A stretch of DNA of 64,000 nucleotides from Alteromonas sp. a30 (GTDB lineage Bacteria; Pseudomonadota; Gammaproteobacteria; Enterobacterales; Alteromonadaceae): NCBI RefSeq assembly GCF_026788005.1, contig NZ_JABEPE010000013.1, positions 62,001 through 126,000 on the forward strand, in the 5' to 3' direction. Made by a program: the position numbers and the translations under genes. Every line of letters starts with the position of its first letter. Positions within the stretch are counted from its first letter, which is position 1. This document shows positions 26,951 through 37,020 of this stretch, one piece after another. The notes below the pieces were generated by a model. That model saw nothing but the letters and a program-made list of their open reading frames with translations, ran no database searches and was not told where the DNA came from.

Positions 26951-29779
26951 ATGCACGAAAGCGTGATGAGAGCGTGGTGGGAATCTTCCCACATGGCCGG
27001 TGGTAACGCTGCTTACGTAGAAGAGTTATACGAAGCTTATCTTGAAGATCCACAAAGCGTTAGCGAACAGTGGAGAAGTGTCTTTGATAAATTGCCGAAG
27101 GTCGATGGTGTGGATATTGAAGCCAACCACAGCGACATTCGCGCTCACTTCAAAGCGCTGGCTGAGAAAGGAATTAGAGCCCGCGTAGCCTCTTCAGGTA
27201 CAAGTAGTCAGCAATCTACCGAATCCGATCAAAAACAAGTTAAAGTCTTACAGTTGATTAATGCCTTCCGATTCCGTGGGCACCAACATGCCAATCTAGA
27301 TCCACTTGGATTATGGAAGCAAGAGCGTGTTAGAGATTTAGAACTGTCTTTCCATAATTTATCAGAACAAGATTTCCATAGTGTATATAACGTAGGGTCT
27401 TATGCGGTTGGCCAAAGCCAAATGAGCTTGGGTGAATTATACAAGTCGCTAAACCGTACCTATTGTAACTCTGTTGGCGCAGAGTACATGCATATCACGA
27501 ATACCGAAGAAAAGCGCTGGATTCAAAAATACTTGGAAGGGGCTCAGGCAACACCAAATTTTGACCGCGAAACAAAAGTAAAAATATTAAAAGGATTGAT
27601 TGCAGCAGACGGCATGGAAAAGTATCTGGGAGCAAAATTCCCAGGCGCGAAGCGCTTCTCTCTAGAAGGGGGAGACGCCTTGATTCCGATGCTTAAAGGC
27701 TTAGTGGATCATGCTGGAAACTATGGCACCAAAGAAGTTGTTGTCGGTATGGCTCACCGTGGTCGTTTGAATGTCCTCGTCAATGTTATGGGCAAAAACC
27801 CATCAGTGCTATTTGATGAGTTCTCTGGCAAACATGATGAATCACTTGGTATGGGTGATGTGAAGTATCACTCAGGCTTTTCATCAGATTACGCAACCGA
27901 TGGTGGAAACGTTCACTTAGCGCTTGCCTTTAATCCATCTCACCTAGAGATCGTCAATCCGGTTGTTATGGGATCGGTTAGAGCACGCTTAGACAGACGT
28001 CAATGTGAAGATGGTTCGTTAGTTCTTCCTATTACAATCCACGGCGACTCTGCAATTGCTGGTCAGGGTGTTGTTCAAGAAACGTTCAACATGTCGCAGA
28101 CTCGTGGTTTCAAAGTGGGCGGTACAGTTCGTATCGTTGTCAATAACCAAGTCGGTTTCACTACTTCAAAAACAGTTGATACTCGCTCTACGCAATACTG
28201 TACCGATATTGCTAAGATGGTTCAGGCGCCAATTTTCCACGTTAATTCAGATGATCCTGAAGCAGTGTTATTTGTTTCCCAGATGGCTTTAGATTATCGC
28301 AACACGTTTAAACGCGATGTCGTTATTGACTTAGTTTGTTATCGTCGACACGGTCACAACGAAGCTGATGAGCCTAATGCAACACAGCCGTTGATGTATC
28401 AAAAAGTCAAAAAGCACCCTGTTCCACGTCAAGTTTATGCCGATCAGTTAATCGCGGAAGGCACAATTCAACAACATGAAGTTGAAAAACTAATTAGTGA
28501 ATATCGTTCTGCGTTAGATCATGGCGCGTGTGTTGTTCCTGAATGGCGTCCGATGACTGAAAATTCTGTGGATTGGACACCTTATTTGGGCCATAACTGG
28601 AGTGTACCTTATAAAGGTGCAGTGTCGGTGGCCGAATTAAAACGTATCGGTCAAGCAATCTGCTCTTATCCCGAAAATTTTAAGTTGCAATCTCGGGTCC
28701 GTAAATTGTATCACGATCGCGAACTTATGATGAAAGGCGAAAAGCCGTTAGATTGGGGCGCAGCAGAGACACTTGCTTACGGAACCATTCTTGAAAACGG
28801 TCATGATGTTCGTTTAACAGGACAAGACAGCGGACGTGGTACCTTCTTCCACCGACATGCTGTATTGCATAATCAAGATGATGCCGCAGAATATATGCCT
28901 CTTAAGCATATTAGCGACAACCAAGGCGGTATCGAAATATACGATTCCGTTCTTTCAGAAGCCGCTGCGATGGCGTTTGAATTTGGCTATGCCACTGCTG
29001 AACCACGTACTTTAGTATTGTGGGAAGCGCAGTTTGGTGATTTTGCAAATGGTGCACAAGTCGTCATCGACCAATTTTTATCATCGGGTGAACACAAGTG
29101 GGGTAGATTATGTGGCCTTACATTATTGTTGCCACATGGTTATGAAGGACAAGGCCCAGAGCATAGTTCCGCGCGTCTAGAGCGTTTCTTGCAGTTGTCT
29201 GCCGATCAAAACTGGCAAGTTTGCGTACCGTCAACGCCAGCACAAGTATATAACATGCTTAGACGTCAGATTGTGCGTCCAGTGCGCCGTCCGTTAATTG
29301 TTATGTCTCCCAAGTCATTACTGCGTCATCCTCTTGCGGTTTCTTCTTTGGAAGAATTAGCAGAAGGGCGTTTCAACGAAGTGATTGATGAGGTTGATGA
29401 TATAAATCCAGCAAACGTGAAACGCGTTGTGATGTGTTCTGGAAAAGTATATTACGATTTGCTTGAGCAACGTCGTAAGAATGAACAAACTGATGTCGCT
29501 ATTGTGCGCATCGAACAGCTTTACCCTTTCCCTCATGAGGAAATGAAGAAAATTGTTGATAAGTATCAACATGTAACAGATTGGGTTTGGTGTCAGGAAG
29601 AACCTCAAAACCAAGGAGCTTGGTATTGCAGTCAGCATCACTTTGTTGAGGCCATTCCAGAAGGGGCGAAAGTGAAATATGCAGGTCGTCTTGCATCATC
29701 TTCGCCAGCGGTAGGTTATCTGGCAGTTCACAACCAACAACAAAAAGCGGTTGTTGCCGAAGCACTAGAGTTAAAATAA
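26951..29779 (+). CDS. sucA: 2-oxoglutarate dehydrogenase E1 component
   Basis: This 942-residue thiamine-diphosphate enzyme decarboxylates 2-oxoglutarate and transfers the succinyl group to the lipoyl arm of SucB. It has the N-terminal E1o helix (residues 1-40) for complex assembly, RFRGHQHANLDPLGLW near 103, GMAHRGRLNVLVNV near 262, NPSHLEIVNPVV near 328, CYRRHGHNEADEP near 462, and GQDSGRGTFFHRHAVLH near 635. Length is close to E. coli SucA (933). It starts after a 170-base gap containing a hairpin. Confidence 0.97.
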   Translation: MHESVMRAWWESSHMAGGNAAYVEELYEAYLEDPQSVSEQWRSVFDKLPKVDGVDIEANHSDIRAHFKALAEKGIRARVASSGTSSQQSTESDQKQVKVLQLINAFRFRGHQHANLDPLGLWKQERVRDLELSFHNLSEQDFHSVYNVGSYAVGQSQMSLGELYKSLNRTYCNSVGAEYMHITNTEEKRWIQKYLEGAQATPNFDRETKVKILKGLIAADGMEKYLGAKFPGAKRFSLEGGDALIPMLKGLVDHAGNYGTKEVVVGMAHRGRLNVLVNVMGKNPSVLFDEFSGKHDESLGMGDVKYHSGFSSDYATDGGNVHLALAFNPSHLEIVNPVVMGSVRARLDRRQCEDGSLVLPITIHGDSAIAGQGVVQETFNMSQTRGFKVGGTVRIVVNNQVGFTTSKTVDTRSTQYCTDIAKMVQAPIFHVNSDDPEAVLFVSQMALDYRNTFKRDVVIDLVCYRRHGHNEADEPNATQPLMYQKVKKHPVPRQVYADQLIAEGTIQQHEVEKLISEYRSALDHGACVVPEWRPMTENSVDWTPYLGHNWSVPYKGAVSVAELKRIGQAICSYPENFKLQSRVRKLYHDRELMMKGEKPLDWGAAETLAYGTILENGHDVRLTGQDSGRGTFFHRHAVLHNQDDAAEYMPLKHISDNQGGIEIYDSVLSEAAAMAFEFGYATAEPRTLVLWEAQFGDFANGAQVVIDQFLSSGEHKWGRLCGLTLLLPHGYEGQGPEHSSARLERFLQLSADQNWQVCVPSTPAQVYNMLRRQIVRPVRRPLIVMSPKSLLRHPLAVSSLEELAEGRFNEVIDEVDDINPANVKRVVMCSGKVYYDLLEQRRKNEQTDVAIVRIEQLYPFPHEEMKKIVDKYQHVTDWVWCQEEPQNQGAWYCSQHHFVEAIPEGAKVKYAGRLASSSPAVGYLAVHNQQQKAVVAEALELK

Positions 29780-29788
29780 AGGAAGACC

Positions 29789-31276
29789 ATGACAATTGAA
29801 ATTAAAGTACCGGTGTTGCCGGAGTCAGTAGCCGACGCCACTGTAGCAACTTGGCACGTCAAGGTTGGTGATAAAGTATCTCGCGACCAAAACTTGGTAG
29901 ACATCGAAACTGATAAAGTCGTGCTAGAAGTCGTAGCACCTGGCGATGGCGTGATTGCTAGCATTACTGGTGCAGAAGGCGACACAGTATTAGCTGAACA
30001 AGTTATTGCCCTATTAGAAGAGGGTGAGGGTGCGGCAACAGAAACACCAGCAGCCGAAGAAACTCAATCTAAACCGAGCACAAAAGGTGAATCCGTGGAC
30101 ATTAAAGTACCAGTCTTGCCTGAGTCTGTAGCGGATGCAACCGTTGCAACATGGCATGCTCAACCTGGCGAAGCTGTTACTCGCGACCAAAATTTAGTAG
30201 ACATCGAAACTGACAAAGTCGTGCTAGAAGTCGTAGCGCCTGCTGATGGTTCATTAAGTGAAATTTTGGCCCAAGAAGGCGAAACCGTTACAGCTGAGCA
30301 AGTGATTGCCAAATTTGTAGCGGGTGAAGCCGTTGCCGCTCCTGCCGCTGCGTCAGCTTCTGACGATAGCGACTCTGATGAAGTATTATCACCTTCGGTT
30401 CGTCGCTTACTTGCTGAGAAAGATATCGATCCTTCTAAAATTCGAGGCACAGGTAAAAACGGTCGTATAACCAAAGAAGATGTAGAAGCACATCTTAAAG
30501 GTGGTGACAAGCCAGCGGCTTCGGCAAATGCCAATGCAACTACAGTTAATTCTCAAATTACAGACTCAGTTGCAGAGCGTAGTGAAAAACGCGTACCTAT
30601 GACGCGTCTTCGTAAAACGATTGCGACTCGTTTGTTAGAAGCGAAAAACTCAACGGCAATGTTAACCACGTTCAACGAAGTTAACATGAAGCCAATCATG
30701 GATATTCGCAAACAGTATCAAGAGTCTTTTGAAAAGAGACACGGTGTGCGTCTTGGTTTCATGTCTTTCTACGTTAAAGCCGTAGTTGAAGCACTGAAAC
30801 GTTATCCTGAAGTGAATGCATCAATTGACGGTGATGACATTGTTTATCACAACTATTTCGATATTTCGATGGCGGTTTCAACTCCTCGTGGTTTGGTTAC
30901 ACCAGTATTGAAAGACTGTGATCAACTTGGCTTAGCTGAAATCGAAAAGGGCATTAAGAGCCTTGCAATTAAAGGTCGTGACGGCAAGTTATCGATGGCT
31001 GATTTGCAAGGTGGTAACTTCACTATCACAAATGGTGGTGTATTCGGTTCGTTAATGTCGACGCCAATTATCAATCCACCGCAAAGTGCCATCTTGGGAA
31101 TGCATAAAATCCAAGATCGCCCTATGGCGGTAGATGGTAAAGTAGAAATCTTACCGATGATGTACCTAGCCTTATCTTATGATCATCGAATCATTGATGG
31201 TAAAGAATCGGTTGGATTCTTAGTAACAATTAAAGAGATGTTGGAAGATCCAACTCGTCTTTTACTTGATGTGTAA
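29789..31276 (+). CDS. sucB: Dihydrolipoamide succinyltransferase E2 with two lipoyl domains
   Basis: This 495-residue E2 core of 2-oxoglutarate dehydrogenase transfers succinyl groups to CoA. It carries two tandem lipoyl domains (residues 3-78 and 103-178) with lipoylated Lys43 and Lys143 in identical [11 protein letters not shown] contexts, exactly 100 residues apart; E. coli SucB has only one and is about 90 residues shorter. A peripheral-subunit binding domain follows (residues 199-236, [18 protein letters not shown]), then the catalytic domain with [11 protein letters not shown] near 465. Ala/Ser-rich linkers join the domains. The gene lies nine bases after sucA. Confidence 0.96.
   Translation: MTIEIKVPVLPESVADATVATWHVKVGDKVSRDQNLVDIETDKVVLEVVAPGDGVIASITGAEGDTVLAEQVIALLEEGEGAATETPAAEETQSKPSTKGESVDIKVPVLPESVADATVATWHAQPGEAVTRDQNLVDIETDKVVLEVVAPADGSLSEILAQEGETVTAEQVIAKFVAGEAVAAPAAASASDDSDSDEVLSPSVRRLLAEKDIDPSKIRGTGKNGRITKEDVEAHLKGGDKPAASANANATTVNSQITDSVAERSEKRVPMTRLRKTIATRLLEAKNSTAMLTTFNEVNMKPIMDIRKQYQESFEKRHGVRLGFMSFYVKAVVEALKRYPEVNASIDGDDIVYHNYFDISMAVSTPRGLVTPVLKDCDQLGLAEIEKGIKSLAIKGRDGKLSMADLQGGNFTITNGGVFGSLMSTPIINPPQSAILGMHKIQDRPMAVDGKVEILPMMYLALSYDHRIIDGKESVGFLVTIKEMLEDPTRLLLDV
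29801..30238 (+). repeat. Direct repeat encoding the two lipoyl domains of SucB
   Basis: Bases 29801-29938 and 30101-30238 encode near-identical lipoyl segments offset by exactly 300 bases. A 60-base stretch (29882-29941 against 30182-30241) differs at only four positions, whereas the preceding part has many synonymous changes, a mosaic pattern. Confidence 0.8.
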
Positions 31277-31312
31277 GCGCAATATAGGTTGCAATTAACA
31301 CGTTTAGTGTGG

Positions 31313-31344
31313 AAGCCCGCTAAGGCAGTTTAGCGGGTTTGTTC
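31313..31344 (+). terminator. Hairpin/terminator between sucB and sucC
   Basis: AGCCCGCTAA-GGCAGT-TTAGCGGGTT forms a strong stem followed by a short T-rich stretch, 36 bases after the sucB stop. It may reduce readthrough into sucCD, which then would have a separate promoter in the remaining 90 bases. Confidence 0.6.
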
Positions 31345-31435
31345 AAGGGAAGAACAGAAATACAGTGAATCACTGTGCTAGCAGAGAAAGCCGTAAAAAG
31401 CGGCAGGTTTTTCATCTAATAACGGAAAAAACACC

Positions 31436-32602
31436 ATGAATTTGCATGAATATCAGGGTAAGCAGTTATTCAAAGAATACGGCTTACCTGTTTCTGAAGG
31501 ATACGCAGCAGATACTCCTCAAGGTGCTGTTGAAGCGGCTGACCGCGTCGGTGGTAATGAGTGGGTTGTTAAGTGTCAGGTCCACGCAGGTGGCCGTGGT
31601 AAAGCCGGCGGTGTAAAACTGGTTAAGAACAAAGAAGACATTAAAGACTTTGCTCATAACTGGTTAGGTAAGAACTTGGTTACTTTCCAGACTGATGAGA
31701 ATGGACAGCCAGTTAGCAAAATTTTAGTTGAGTCATGCACTGATATTGCTAATGAGTTGTATTTAGGTGCTGTTGTTGACCGTACTTCAAGACGCGTTGT
31801 TTTCATGGCGTCTACTGAAGGTGGTGTGGAAATTGAAACAGTTGCTGAAGAGACACCAGAGAAAATTTTGAAGGCTGAGATCGATCCAATTGTTGGACCT
31901 CAACCTTACCAAGCACGTGAAATGGCGTTCAAACTTGGCCTTGAAGGCGTTCAAGTTAAGCAATTCACAAAGATTTTCCTAGGTCTTGCGAAGATGTTCG
32001 AAGACTTAGACGTTGCACTTATCGAAATTAACCCGCTTGTTATTAAAACAGACGGTGACTTGCACTGCTTAGACGCGAAAGTCGCGATTGATAGCAATGC
32101 AATGTATCGTCAACCTAAGTTGCAAGACATGCACGATCCTTCGCAAGAAGACGCGCGTGAAGCTCATGCAGCTCAATGGGAATTAAACTACGTTGCGTTA
32201 GACGGAAACGTAGGTTGCATGGTTAACGGTGCAGGCCTAGCAATGGGTACGATGGACATCGTAAACCTACATGGCGGAAGCCCTGCTAACTTCCTTGATG
32301 TTGGTGGTGGTGCAACTAAAGAGCGCGTTGCTGAAGCATTTAAAATTATCTTATCCGATGACAATGTTAAAGCCGTTTTAGTTAACATTTTCGGTGGTAT
32401 CGTACGTTGTGACATGATCGCTGAAGGTATTATCGGTGCGGTTAAAGAAGTTGGTGTTAAAGTACCCGTTGTTGTTCGTTTGGAAGGTACAAACGCTGAT
32501 TTAGGTCGCGATGTTTTAGCCAACTCGGGTCTTGATATCATCGCTGCTGAATCCTTAACAGATGCAGCTCAGAAAGTTGTTGCAGCTGCGGAGGGCAAAT
32601 AA
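31436..32602 (+). CDS. sucC: Succinyl-CoA synthetase beta subunit
   Basis: This 388-residue ATP-grasp subunit makes ATP or GTP from succinyl-CoA with SucD. It begins [19 protein letters not shown], shows the nucleotide-binding [13 protein letters not shown] near residue 44, and ends with the CoA-ligase domain [14 protein letters not shown] near 322. Length equals E. coli SucC exactly (388). The stop overlaps the sucD start by one base. Confidence 0.97.
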   Translation: MNLHEYQGKQLFKEYGLPVSEGYAADTPQGAVEAADRVGGNEWVVKCQVHAGGRGKAGGVKLVKNKEDIKDFAHNWLGKNLVTFQTDENGQPVSKILVESCTDIANELYLGAVVDRTSRRVVFMASTEGGVEIETVAEETPEKILKAEIDPIVGPQPYQAREMAFKLGLEGVQVKQFTKIFLGLAKMFEDLDVALIEINPLVIKTDGDLHCLDAKVAIDSNAMYRQPKLQDMHDPSQEDAREAHAAQWELNYVALDGNVGCMVNGAGLAMGTMDIVNLHGGSPANFLDVGGGATKERVAEAFKIILSDDNVKAVLVNIFGGIVRCDMIAEGIIGAVKEVGVKVPVVVRLEGTNADLGRDVLANSGLDIIAAESLTDAAQKVVAAAEGK

Positions 32603-33474
32603 TGTCAGTTTTAATTAATAAAGACACAAAAGTTATCTGCCAAGGCTTCACTGGTGGTCAAGGTACGTTCCACTCTGAGCAAGCTATTGCATACGGCACA
32701 CAAATGGTCGGTGGTGTAACACCGGGTAAAGGTGGTACTGAGCACTTAGGTTTGCCTGTATTCAACACCGTTCGCGACGCAGTAGAAGCAACAGGTGCAA
32801 CAGCGTCTGTTATCTATGTGCCAGCGCCTTTCTGTAAAGACTCAATTGTAGAAGCGGCTGATGCCGGTATCGAGTTGATCGTTTGCATAACTGAAGGTAT
32901 CCCAACGCTAGACATGCTTTACGTTAAAGAATACGTAGAAGCTAAAGGCGTTCGCATGATTGGTCCAAACTGTCCGGGCGTTATCACTCCGGGCGAGTGT
33001 AAGATTGGTATCATGCCGGGTCACATCCACTTACCGGGTAAAGTTGGTATCGTATCTCGTTCTGGTACGTTAACTTATGAAGCCGTTAAGCAAACTACGG
33101 ATGAAGGCTTTGGTCAGTCAACATGTGTTGGTATCGGTGGCGACCCAATTCCGGGCTCTAACTTCATCGACATTTTGACAATGTTCCAAGAAGATCCACA
33201 AACAGAAGCCATCGTAATGATTGGTGAAATTGGTGGTACAGCGGAAGAAGAAGCAGCAGCGTTCATTAAAGAAAATGTAACTAAGCCTGTTGTTTCTTAC
33301 ATTGCAGGTGTAACGGCTCCTCCGGGTAAACGCATGGGCCATGCTGGTGCAATTATCGCAGGCGGTAAGGGTACAGCTGATGAGAAATTTGCAGCACTTG
33401 AAGCAGCAGGCGTTAAGACTGTTCGCTCTTTGGCTGACATCGGCAAAGCATTAAGAGAAGCAACAGGTTGGTAA
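32602..33474 (+). CDS. sucD: Succinyl-CoA synthetase alpha subunit
   Basis: This 290-residue subunit binds CoA and carries the phosphohistidine. The motifs are [15 protein letters not shown] near residue 14, [20 protein letters not shown] near 122, and the active-site region [17 protein letters not shown] near 245 with the phosphorylated His. Length matches E. coli SucD (289). It is the last gene of the TCA block, followed by a strong terminator. Confidence 0.97.
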   Translation: MSVLINKDTKVICQGFTGGQGTFHSEQAIAYGTQMVGGVTPGKGGTEHLGLPVFNTVRDAVEATGATASVIYVPAPFCKDSIVEAADAGIELIVCITEGIPTLDMLYVKEYVEAKGVRMIGPNCPGVITPGECKIGIMPGHIHLPGKVGIVSRSGTLTYEAVKQTTDEGFGQSTCVGIGGDPIPGSNFIDILTMFQEDPQTEAIVMIGEIGGTAEEEAAAFIKENVTKPVVSYIAGVTAPPGKRMGHAGAIIAGGKGTADEKFAALEAAGVKTVRSLADIGKALREATGW

Positions 33475-33494
33475 GCTAACCGTTGTTTTCATGG

Positions 33495-33522
33495 AAAAGC
33501 CAGTCAAATGACTGGCTTTTTT
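33495..33522 (+). terminator. Terminator after sucD
   Basis: A perfect 12-base stem AAAAGCCAGTCA / TGACTGGCTTTT with a tiny loop, running into six T residues, 20 bases after the sucD stop. Confidence 0.9.
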
Positions 33523-33782
33523 GTGCCTAAATCATGCTCAAATTACTATTCAAATTTAAGGCTGGTATTAACATATTATTTACAACGGTAATCCTAGCTC
33601 CCTTTCTAACCAAAACTAAGCTCAAAAACTTAAAATACCCTCGGTCAAAGTAAGCATTTTCCCATATATAGACTATAATACTACCCGCAAAGAACGCAGT
33701 ATTCGTCGACTTTTCATAGTGTTAGGTAATTAAAGCCGAAAATTTTAATACCTCCGAAATATACAAAATGTCAGTTTTGCTT

Positions 33783-33795
33783 TGCATAATATGCA
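33783..33795. promoter_or_regulatory. Perfect palindrome TGCATAATATGCA
   Basis: A 13-base perfect palindrome (TGCATA-A-TATGCA) lies about 300 bases before the TonB receptor. Candidate operator; the binding protein is unknown. Confidence 0.4.
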
Positions 33796-33798
33796 CGG

Positions 33799-33819
33799 AT
33801 TTATGTTTGATGCATAAAT
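33799..33819. promoter_or_regulatory. Inverted repeat ATTTATG-N7-CATAAAT
   Basis: Seven-base perfect arms with a seven-base spacer lie four bases after the previous palindrome; the second arm again contains TGCATA. It may be a second operator half-set. Confidence 0.35.
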
Positions 33820-33933
33820 CAGTTTCTAGGATTGTAAATATCTATAAAACAGTATGTTACGATTTTTTAGGGTGAAATATATTCACTCTTTGGATTGTTG
33901 CATTTGTGTTAACTGAATGTTCATTGTAGGTAA

Positions 33934-33947
33934 TGAATACGTATGCA
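33934..33947. promoter_or_regulatory. LacI-family-like operator TGAATACGTATGCA
   Basis: This 14-base palindrome with central CG matches its own complement at six of seven arm positions. Operators with a central CG and AT-rich arms are typical of LacI-family sugar regulators, including those of maltodextrin loci. It lies about 145 bases before the receptor start. The regulator gene is not in the window. Confidence 0.45.
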
Positions 33948-34092
33948 ATCAGTTGTCAGGCTAGAAAGCCAAACGTTAATATCAGTCCATTGCGTAAAAT
34001 AGGCCAAAAAATTCAATTCGCCTTCAAAAGCAATATAAAAACAAAACAATCCATGCAGTTTTTGTTTTGGAAACAATACACGGGAAAACACG

Positions 34093-36888
34093 ATGTTAAA
34101 ATTTAATAAGAACATACTAGCTTTGTCGGTCGCGACTGCTGTAGCAGGTCTGCCCGCACTGGCTCAAGACACAAGTTCTGAAAACACTGAAGTGATTCAG
34201 GTGACAGGGATCCGCGGCGCGCTACAGCGTGCGCAAGCAATAAAAATGGACGAAACTTCTATTGTTGAAGCTCTGTCTGCAGAAGATATTGGTAAACTTC
34301 CAGATACAAGTGTTGCAGAGTCGTTAGCAAGATTGCCCGGCTTGGCAGGTGAGCGTCGTAACGGTCGAGTTAGTGGTTTATCCGTTCGTGGTTTTAACGA
34401 AAACTACATCGGTACATCTTTTAATGGTCGTGAACTTTTGGGGATGGGGGACAACCGTGGTGTTGAATTTGACCTTTATCCTACAGAAATCGTTTCCAGT
34501 ATTGTCGTTTATAAAACACCAGAAGCCGGATTATTAACACAAGGCTTGGGTGGTACGGTTGATTTAAGAACCGTTTCTCCATTAAATGCAGATTCAACGT
34601 TAACCTTCAATGGAACGTACGAAAAGAACCAAGAAGATGCATTCAACCCTGATTTTGATGATGATGGTCATCGCTTCTCCCTTAACTACGTAGAGAAGTT
34701 TGCAGATGACAAATTAGGCGTAGCATTAACATTTGCCACTATGGAATCACCTCGTCAAGAAGAGCAATTCCGCGGCTGGGGATATACCGATGCAGATCCA
34801 GCTTTTGCTGCGGAAGGTGTTGATGTCCCAGAAGGCACACAAATTCTAGCGGGTCATGATTCCTATGTGCGTTCAGCTTTACTAGAGCGAGATTCCTACG
34901 CAGCGATTATCGAATATGCTCCCACAGACAACCTAAAACTCCAACTTGATGCGTTATACATCGACTTTGAAGAGAATGATGTTAAGCGTGGTCTAGAAGA
35001 AGGCGGCCCAGTGTGGGGTGGCGTAGATTATACAATCACAGGCGTTGAAGATGGCCTAGTGACATCAGGTTATCATGCAGGCTTCCCTTCAGTGGTACGC
35101 AATGATGCGCGTAAGCAGGAATCTGATTTAACCGCTTTTGGTTTGAATATTGAGTATCAAATCAATGAAAACTGGACAATCGTCGGTGACTTCTCAACTA
35201 GCGAAGTTGAAAAAGATATTATCGATATTGAAAGTTACTCAGGCGCAGGTCGTTTCGGCACAACAGACACAATAGCCCCTCGTTCATGGGTTATGACAGG
35301 GAATGGCGCACTCTATGGCGCGCATCCAACGCTTCCAAGTGTCGATTTAACCGATCCAAATCTAGTGCGCTTGGCAGGGACCAACGCATGGGGTCATCCT
35401 CTGATTGGCTCGGATGCACAGGATGGTTTCGTTAACAGACCTAAATTTGAAGAAGAACTTGATAGCTTCCGTTTATCAGTTAATGGTTTTGTCGAGTGGG
35501 GGATTTTCTCGAAGATTGATTTTGGCGTTAACTATTCCGATAGAAACAAATACAAAATCAATAACGGCGCATACTTAACCGCACCTGATTATCCGAATGA
35601 TGTTCCCATTCCAAATCCATTAGGTACAGTTGACCTTGGCTTTATCGGTATCAACGGTGTTATCGCCTATGACAGCTTAAGCTTAGTTGAAAGCGGCTAC
35701 TATACAGAAACCGATGCTGCATTAGTGCAAGCAGATCGCTTGGGTGATACCTATTCTGTTGATGAAGAAATTTACACTTACTTTGCGAAGTTAACTATCG
35801 ATACTGAAATTGGTGGCATCTTCGTTAAGGGTAATGTTGGCCTACAAGTGGTTGATGTGGAGCAAAGTTCAGTGGGCTTCTTCACGTTAGCGGGTAACGA
35901 CGAATTCGGTACAATTTCAGCAACACCTGTCAGTGGTGGTGCGGATTACACCGACGTATTACCGACCTTGAACTTAAGTTTTGAAATTGCTGAAGATCAA
36001 TACATTAGAACCGCGCTTTCTAAAGTCATGAGCCGTCCTCGTTTGGATGATTTACGTCCAAATGCACAGGTCACATTTAGCTTTAATGATGATCAAATCT
36101 TATCATCAGATGTCGAGAATAGCCCTTGGGGAGGAAGCTCTGGTAACGCAGAATTGGATCCACTTGAAGCAAACCAATTCGACATCGCTTATGAAAACTA
36201 CTTCGCTGATGACGCCTATTTCTCAGTTGCTTTCTTGTATAAAGACTTGAAAAACTGGCACCGCGATCTAAGTATCGAACAAGACTTTAGTGAATTCTAC
36301 CGTCCTGATCTTCACCAAACCTCTGATGGGCAGGCTCCAGTATTGTTAATTGGTAGCCAAACAAGCGTACTGGATGGTTTTGAAGGCTTTGTTCGTGGTT
36401 GGGAATTCCAAACCAACTTGCCTCTGCATCATGTTCATGAGTCGTTGGAAGGCTTTGGCTTATTCGCCAGCGCAACCTATATGGATGGTGAACTAGAGGC
36501 ACGTCCCGACATCGGCTTAGAAACAGGTCGTATACCGGGCTTATCAGAAGAACTTTACAGCTTGACTTTCTACTATGAAAACCAAGGTTTTGAGTTCCGT
36601 GTATCGGGTACAAAACGTGACGATTTCTTAACAGAAGAACGTGGCGTAAGTTTGGCTTTAGTTGATGCAACAGACCAAGGTAGTGAAATTTGGGATGCCC
36701 AAGTTGGTTATGACTTCAGCGAGTCAAACATCGAATGGTTACACGGCTTACGTGTAACACTTCAGGCTCAAAACTTAACAGATGAAGATACTATCCAAAA
36801 CAACGGTAGTGGTGATGACAGACAAATCACCAAGTTCCAGCGTTTCGGTAGAAACTTCTTGCTAGGCTTTAATTATTCTTTCTACTAA
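34093..36888 (+). CDS. TonB-dependent receptor, alpha-glucan/maltodextrin locus
   Basis: This 931-residue outer-membrane receptor has a signal peptide (cleavage after ALAQ, residue 25), a TonB-box-like EVIQVTGIRGALQRAQ near 33, a plug domain with IGKLPDTSVAESLARLPG near 66 and LSVRGFNENYIGTSFNGRE near 98, and a long barrel ending in Phe-Tyr. These features are those of the large receptor group found in Xanthomonas, Caulobacter and Alteromonas for carbohydrate uptake (MalA type). Genes following on the same strand encode a GH31 glucosidase and pullulanase, so a maltodextrin or pullulan fragment is the likely ligand. The ligand is inferred from neighbours. Confidence 0.92.
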   Translation: MLKFNKNILALSVATAVAGLPALAQDTSSENTEVIQVTGIRGALQRAQAIKMDETSIVEALSAEDIGKLPDTSVAESLARLPGLAGERRNGRVSGLSVRGFNENYIGTSFNGRELLGMGDNRGVEFDLYPTEIVSSIVVYKTPEAGLLTQGLGGTVDLRTVSPLNADSTLTFNGTYEKNQEDAFNPDFDDDGHRFSLNYVEKFADDKLGVALTFATMESPRQEEQFRGWGYTDADPAFAAEGVDVPEGTQILAGHDSYVRSALLERDSYAAIIEYAPTDNLKLQLDALYIDFEENDVKRGLEEGGPVWGGVDYTITGVEDGLVTSGYHAGFPSVVRNDARKQESDLTAFGLNIEYQINENWTIVGDFSTSEVEKDIIDIESYSGAGRFGTTDTIAPRSWVMTGNGALYGAHPTLPSVDLTDPNLVRLAGTNAWGHPLIGSDAQDGFVNRPKFEEELDSFRLSVNGFVEWGIFSKIDFGVNYSDRNKYKINNGAYLTAPDYPNDVPIPNPLGTVDLGFIGINGVIAYDSLSLVESGYYTETDAALVQADRLGDTYSVDEEIYTYFAKLTIDTEIGGIFVKGNVGLQVVDVEQSSVGFFTLAGNDEFGTISATPVSGGADYTDVLPTLNLSFEIAEDQYIRTALSKVMSRPRLDDLRPNAQVTFSFNDDQILSSDVENSPWGGSSGNAELDPLEANQFDIAYENYFADDAYFSVAFLYKDLKNWHRDLSIEQDFSEFYRPDLHQTSDGQAPVLLIGSQTSVLDGFEGFVRGWEFQTNLPLHHVHESLEGFGLFASATYMDGELEARPDIGLETGRIPGLSEELYSLTFYYENQGFEFRVSGTKRDDFLTEERGVSLALVDATDQGSEIWDAQVGYDFSESNIEWLHGLRVTLQAQNLTDEDTIQNNGSGDDRQITKFQRFGRNFLLGFNYSFY

Positions 36889-36954
36889 GTTCGAGTAAAT
36901 TCTCCGTGGCAGGCTGTTATGCTAGCAGCTTGTCACAAGTCTTTATTAAAAAGT

Positions 36955-37005
36955 AAAACCCCGAAAACTTTTGAACGTGATTCAAAGTCCTTGGGGTTTT
37001 TTTGT
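36955..37005 (+). terminator. Terminator-like hairpin after the TonB receptor
   Basis: AAAACCCC ... GGGGTTTTTTT forms an eight-base stem with a long loop and T tail, 66 bases after the receptor stop. It probably limits readthrough so that the abundant receptor is made in excess of the enzymes downstream. Confidence 0.6.
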
Positions 37006-37020
37006 AGGTATTTAAAAGTG

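Larger units (their letters stand above)
33475..34092. other. Upstream region of the alpha-glucan locus
   Basis: This 618-base AT-rich gap holds the sucCD terminator and then at least three palindromic elements (33783-33795, 33799-33819, 33934-33947) ahead of the large TonB receptor. No gene is seen; a 64-codon minus frame here overlaps the receptor start and looks spurious. Confidence 0.6.

Noticed and set aside
36919-37020. N-terminal extension of the halogenase frame
   Set aside because: It crosses a terminator hairpin and adds residues before the FAD-binding strand that normally begins the protein.
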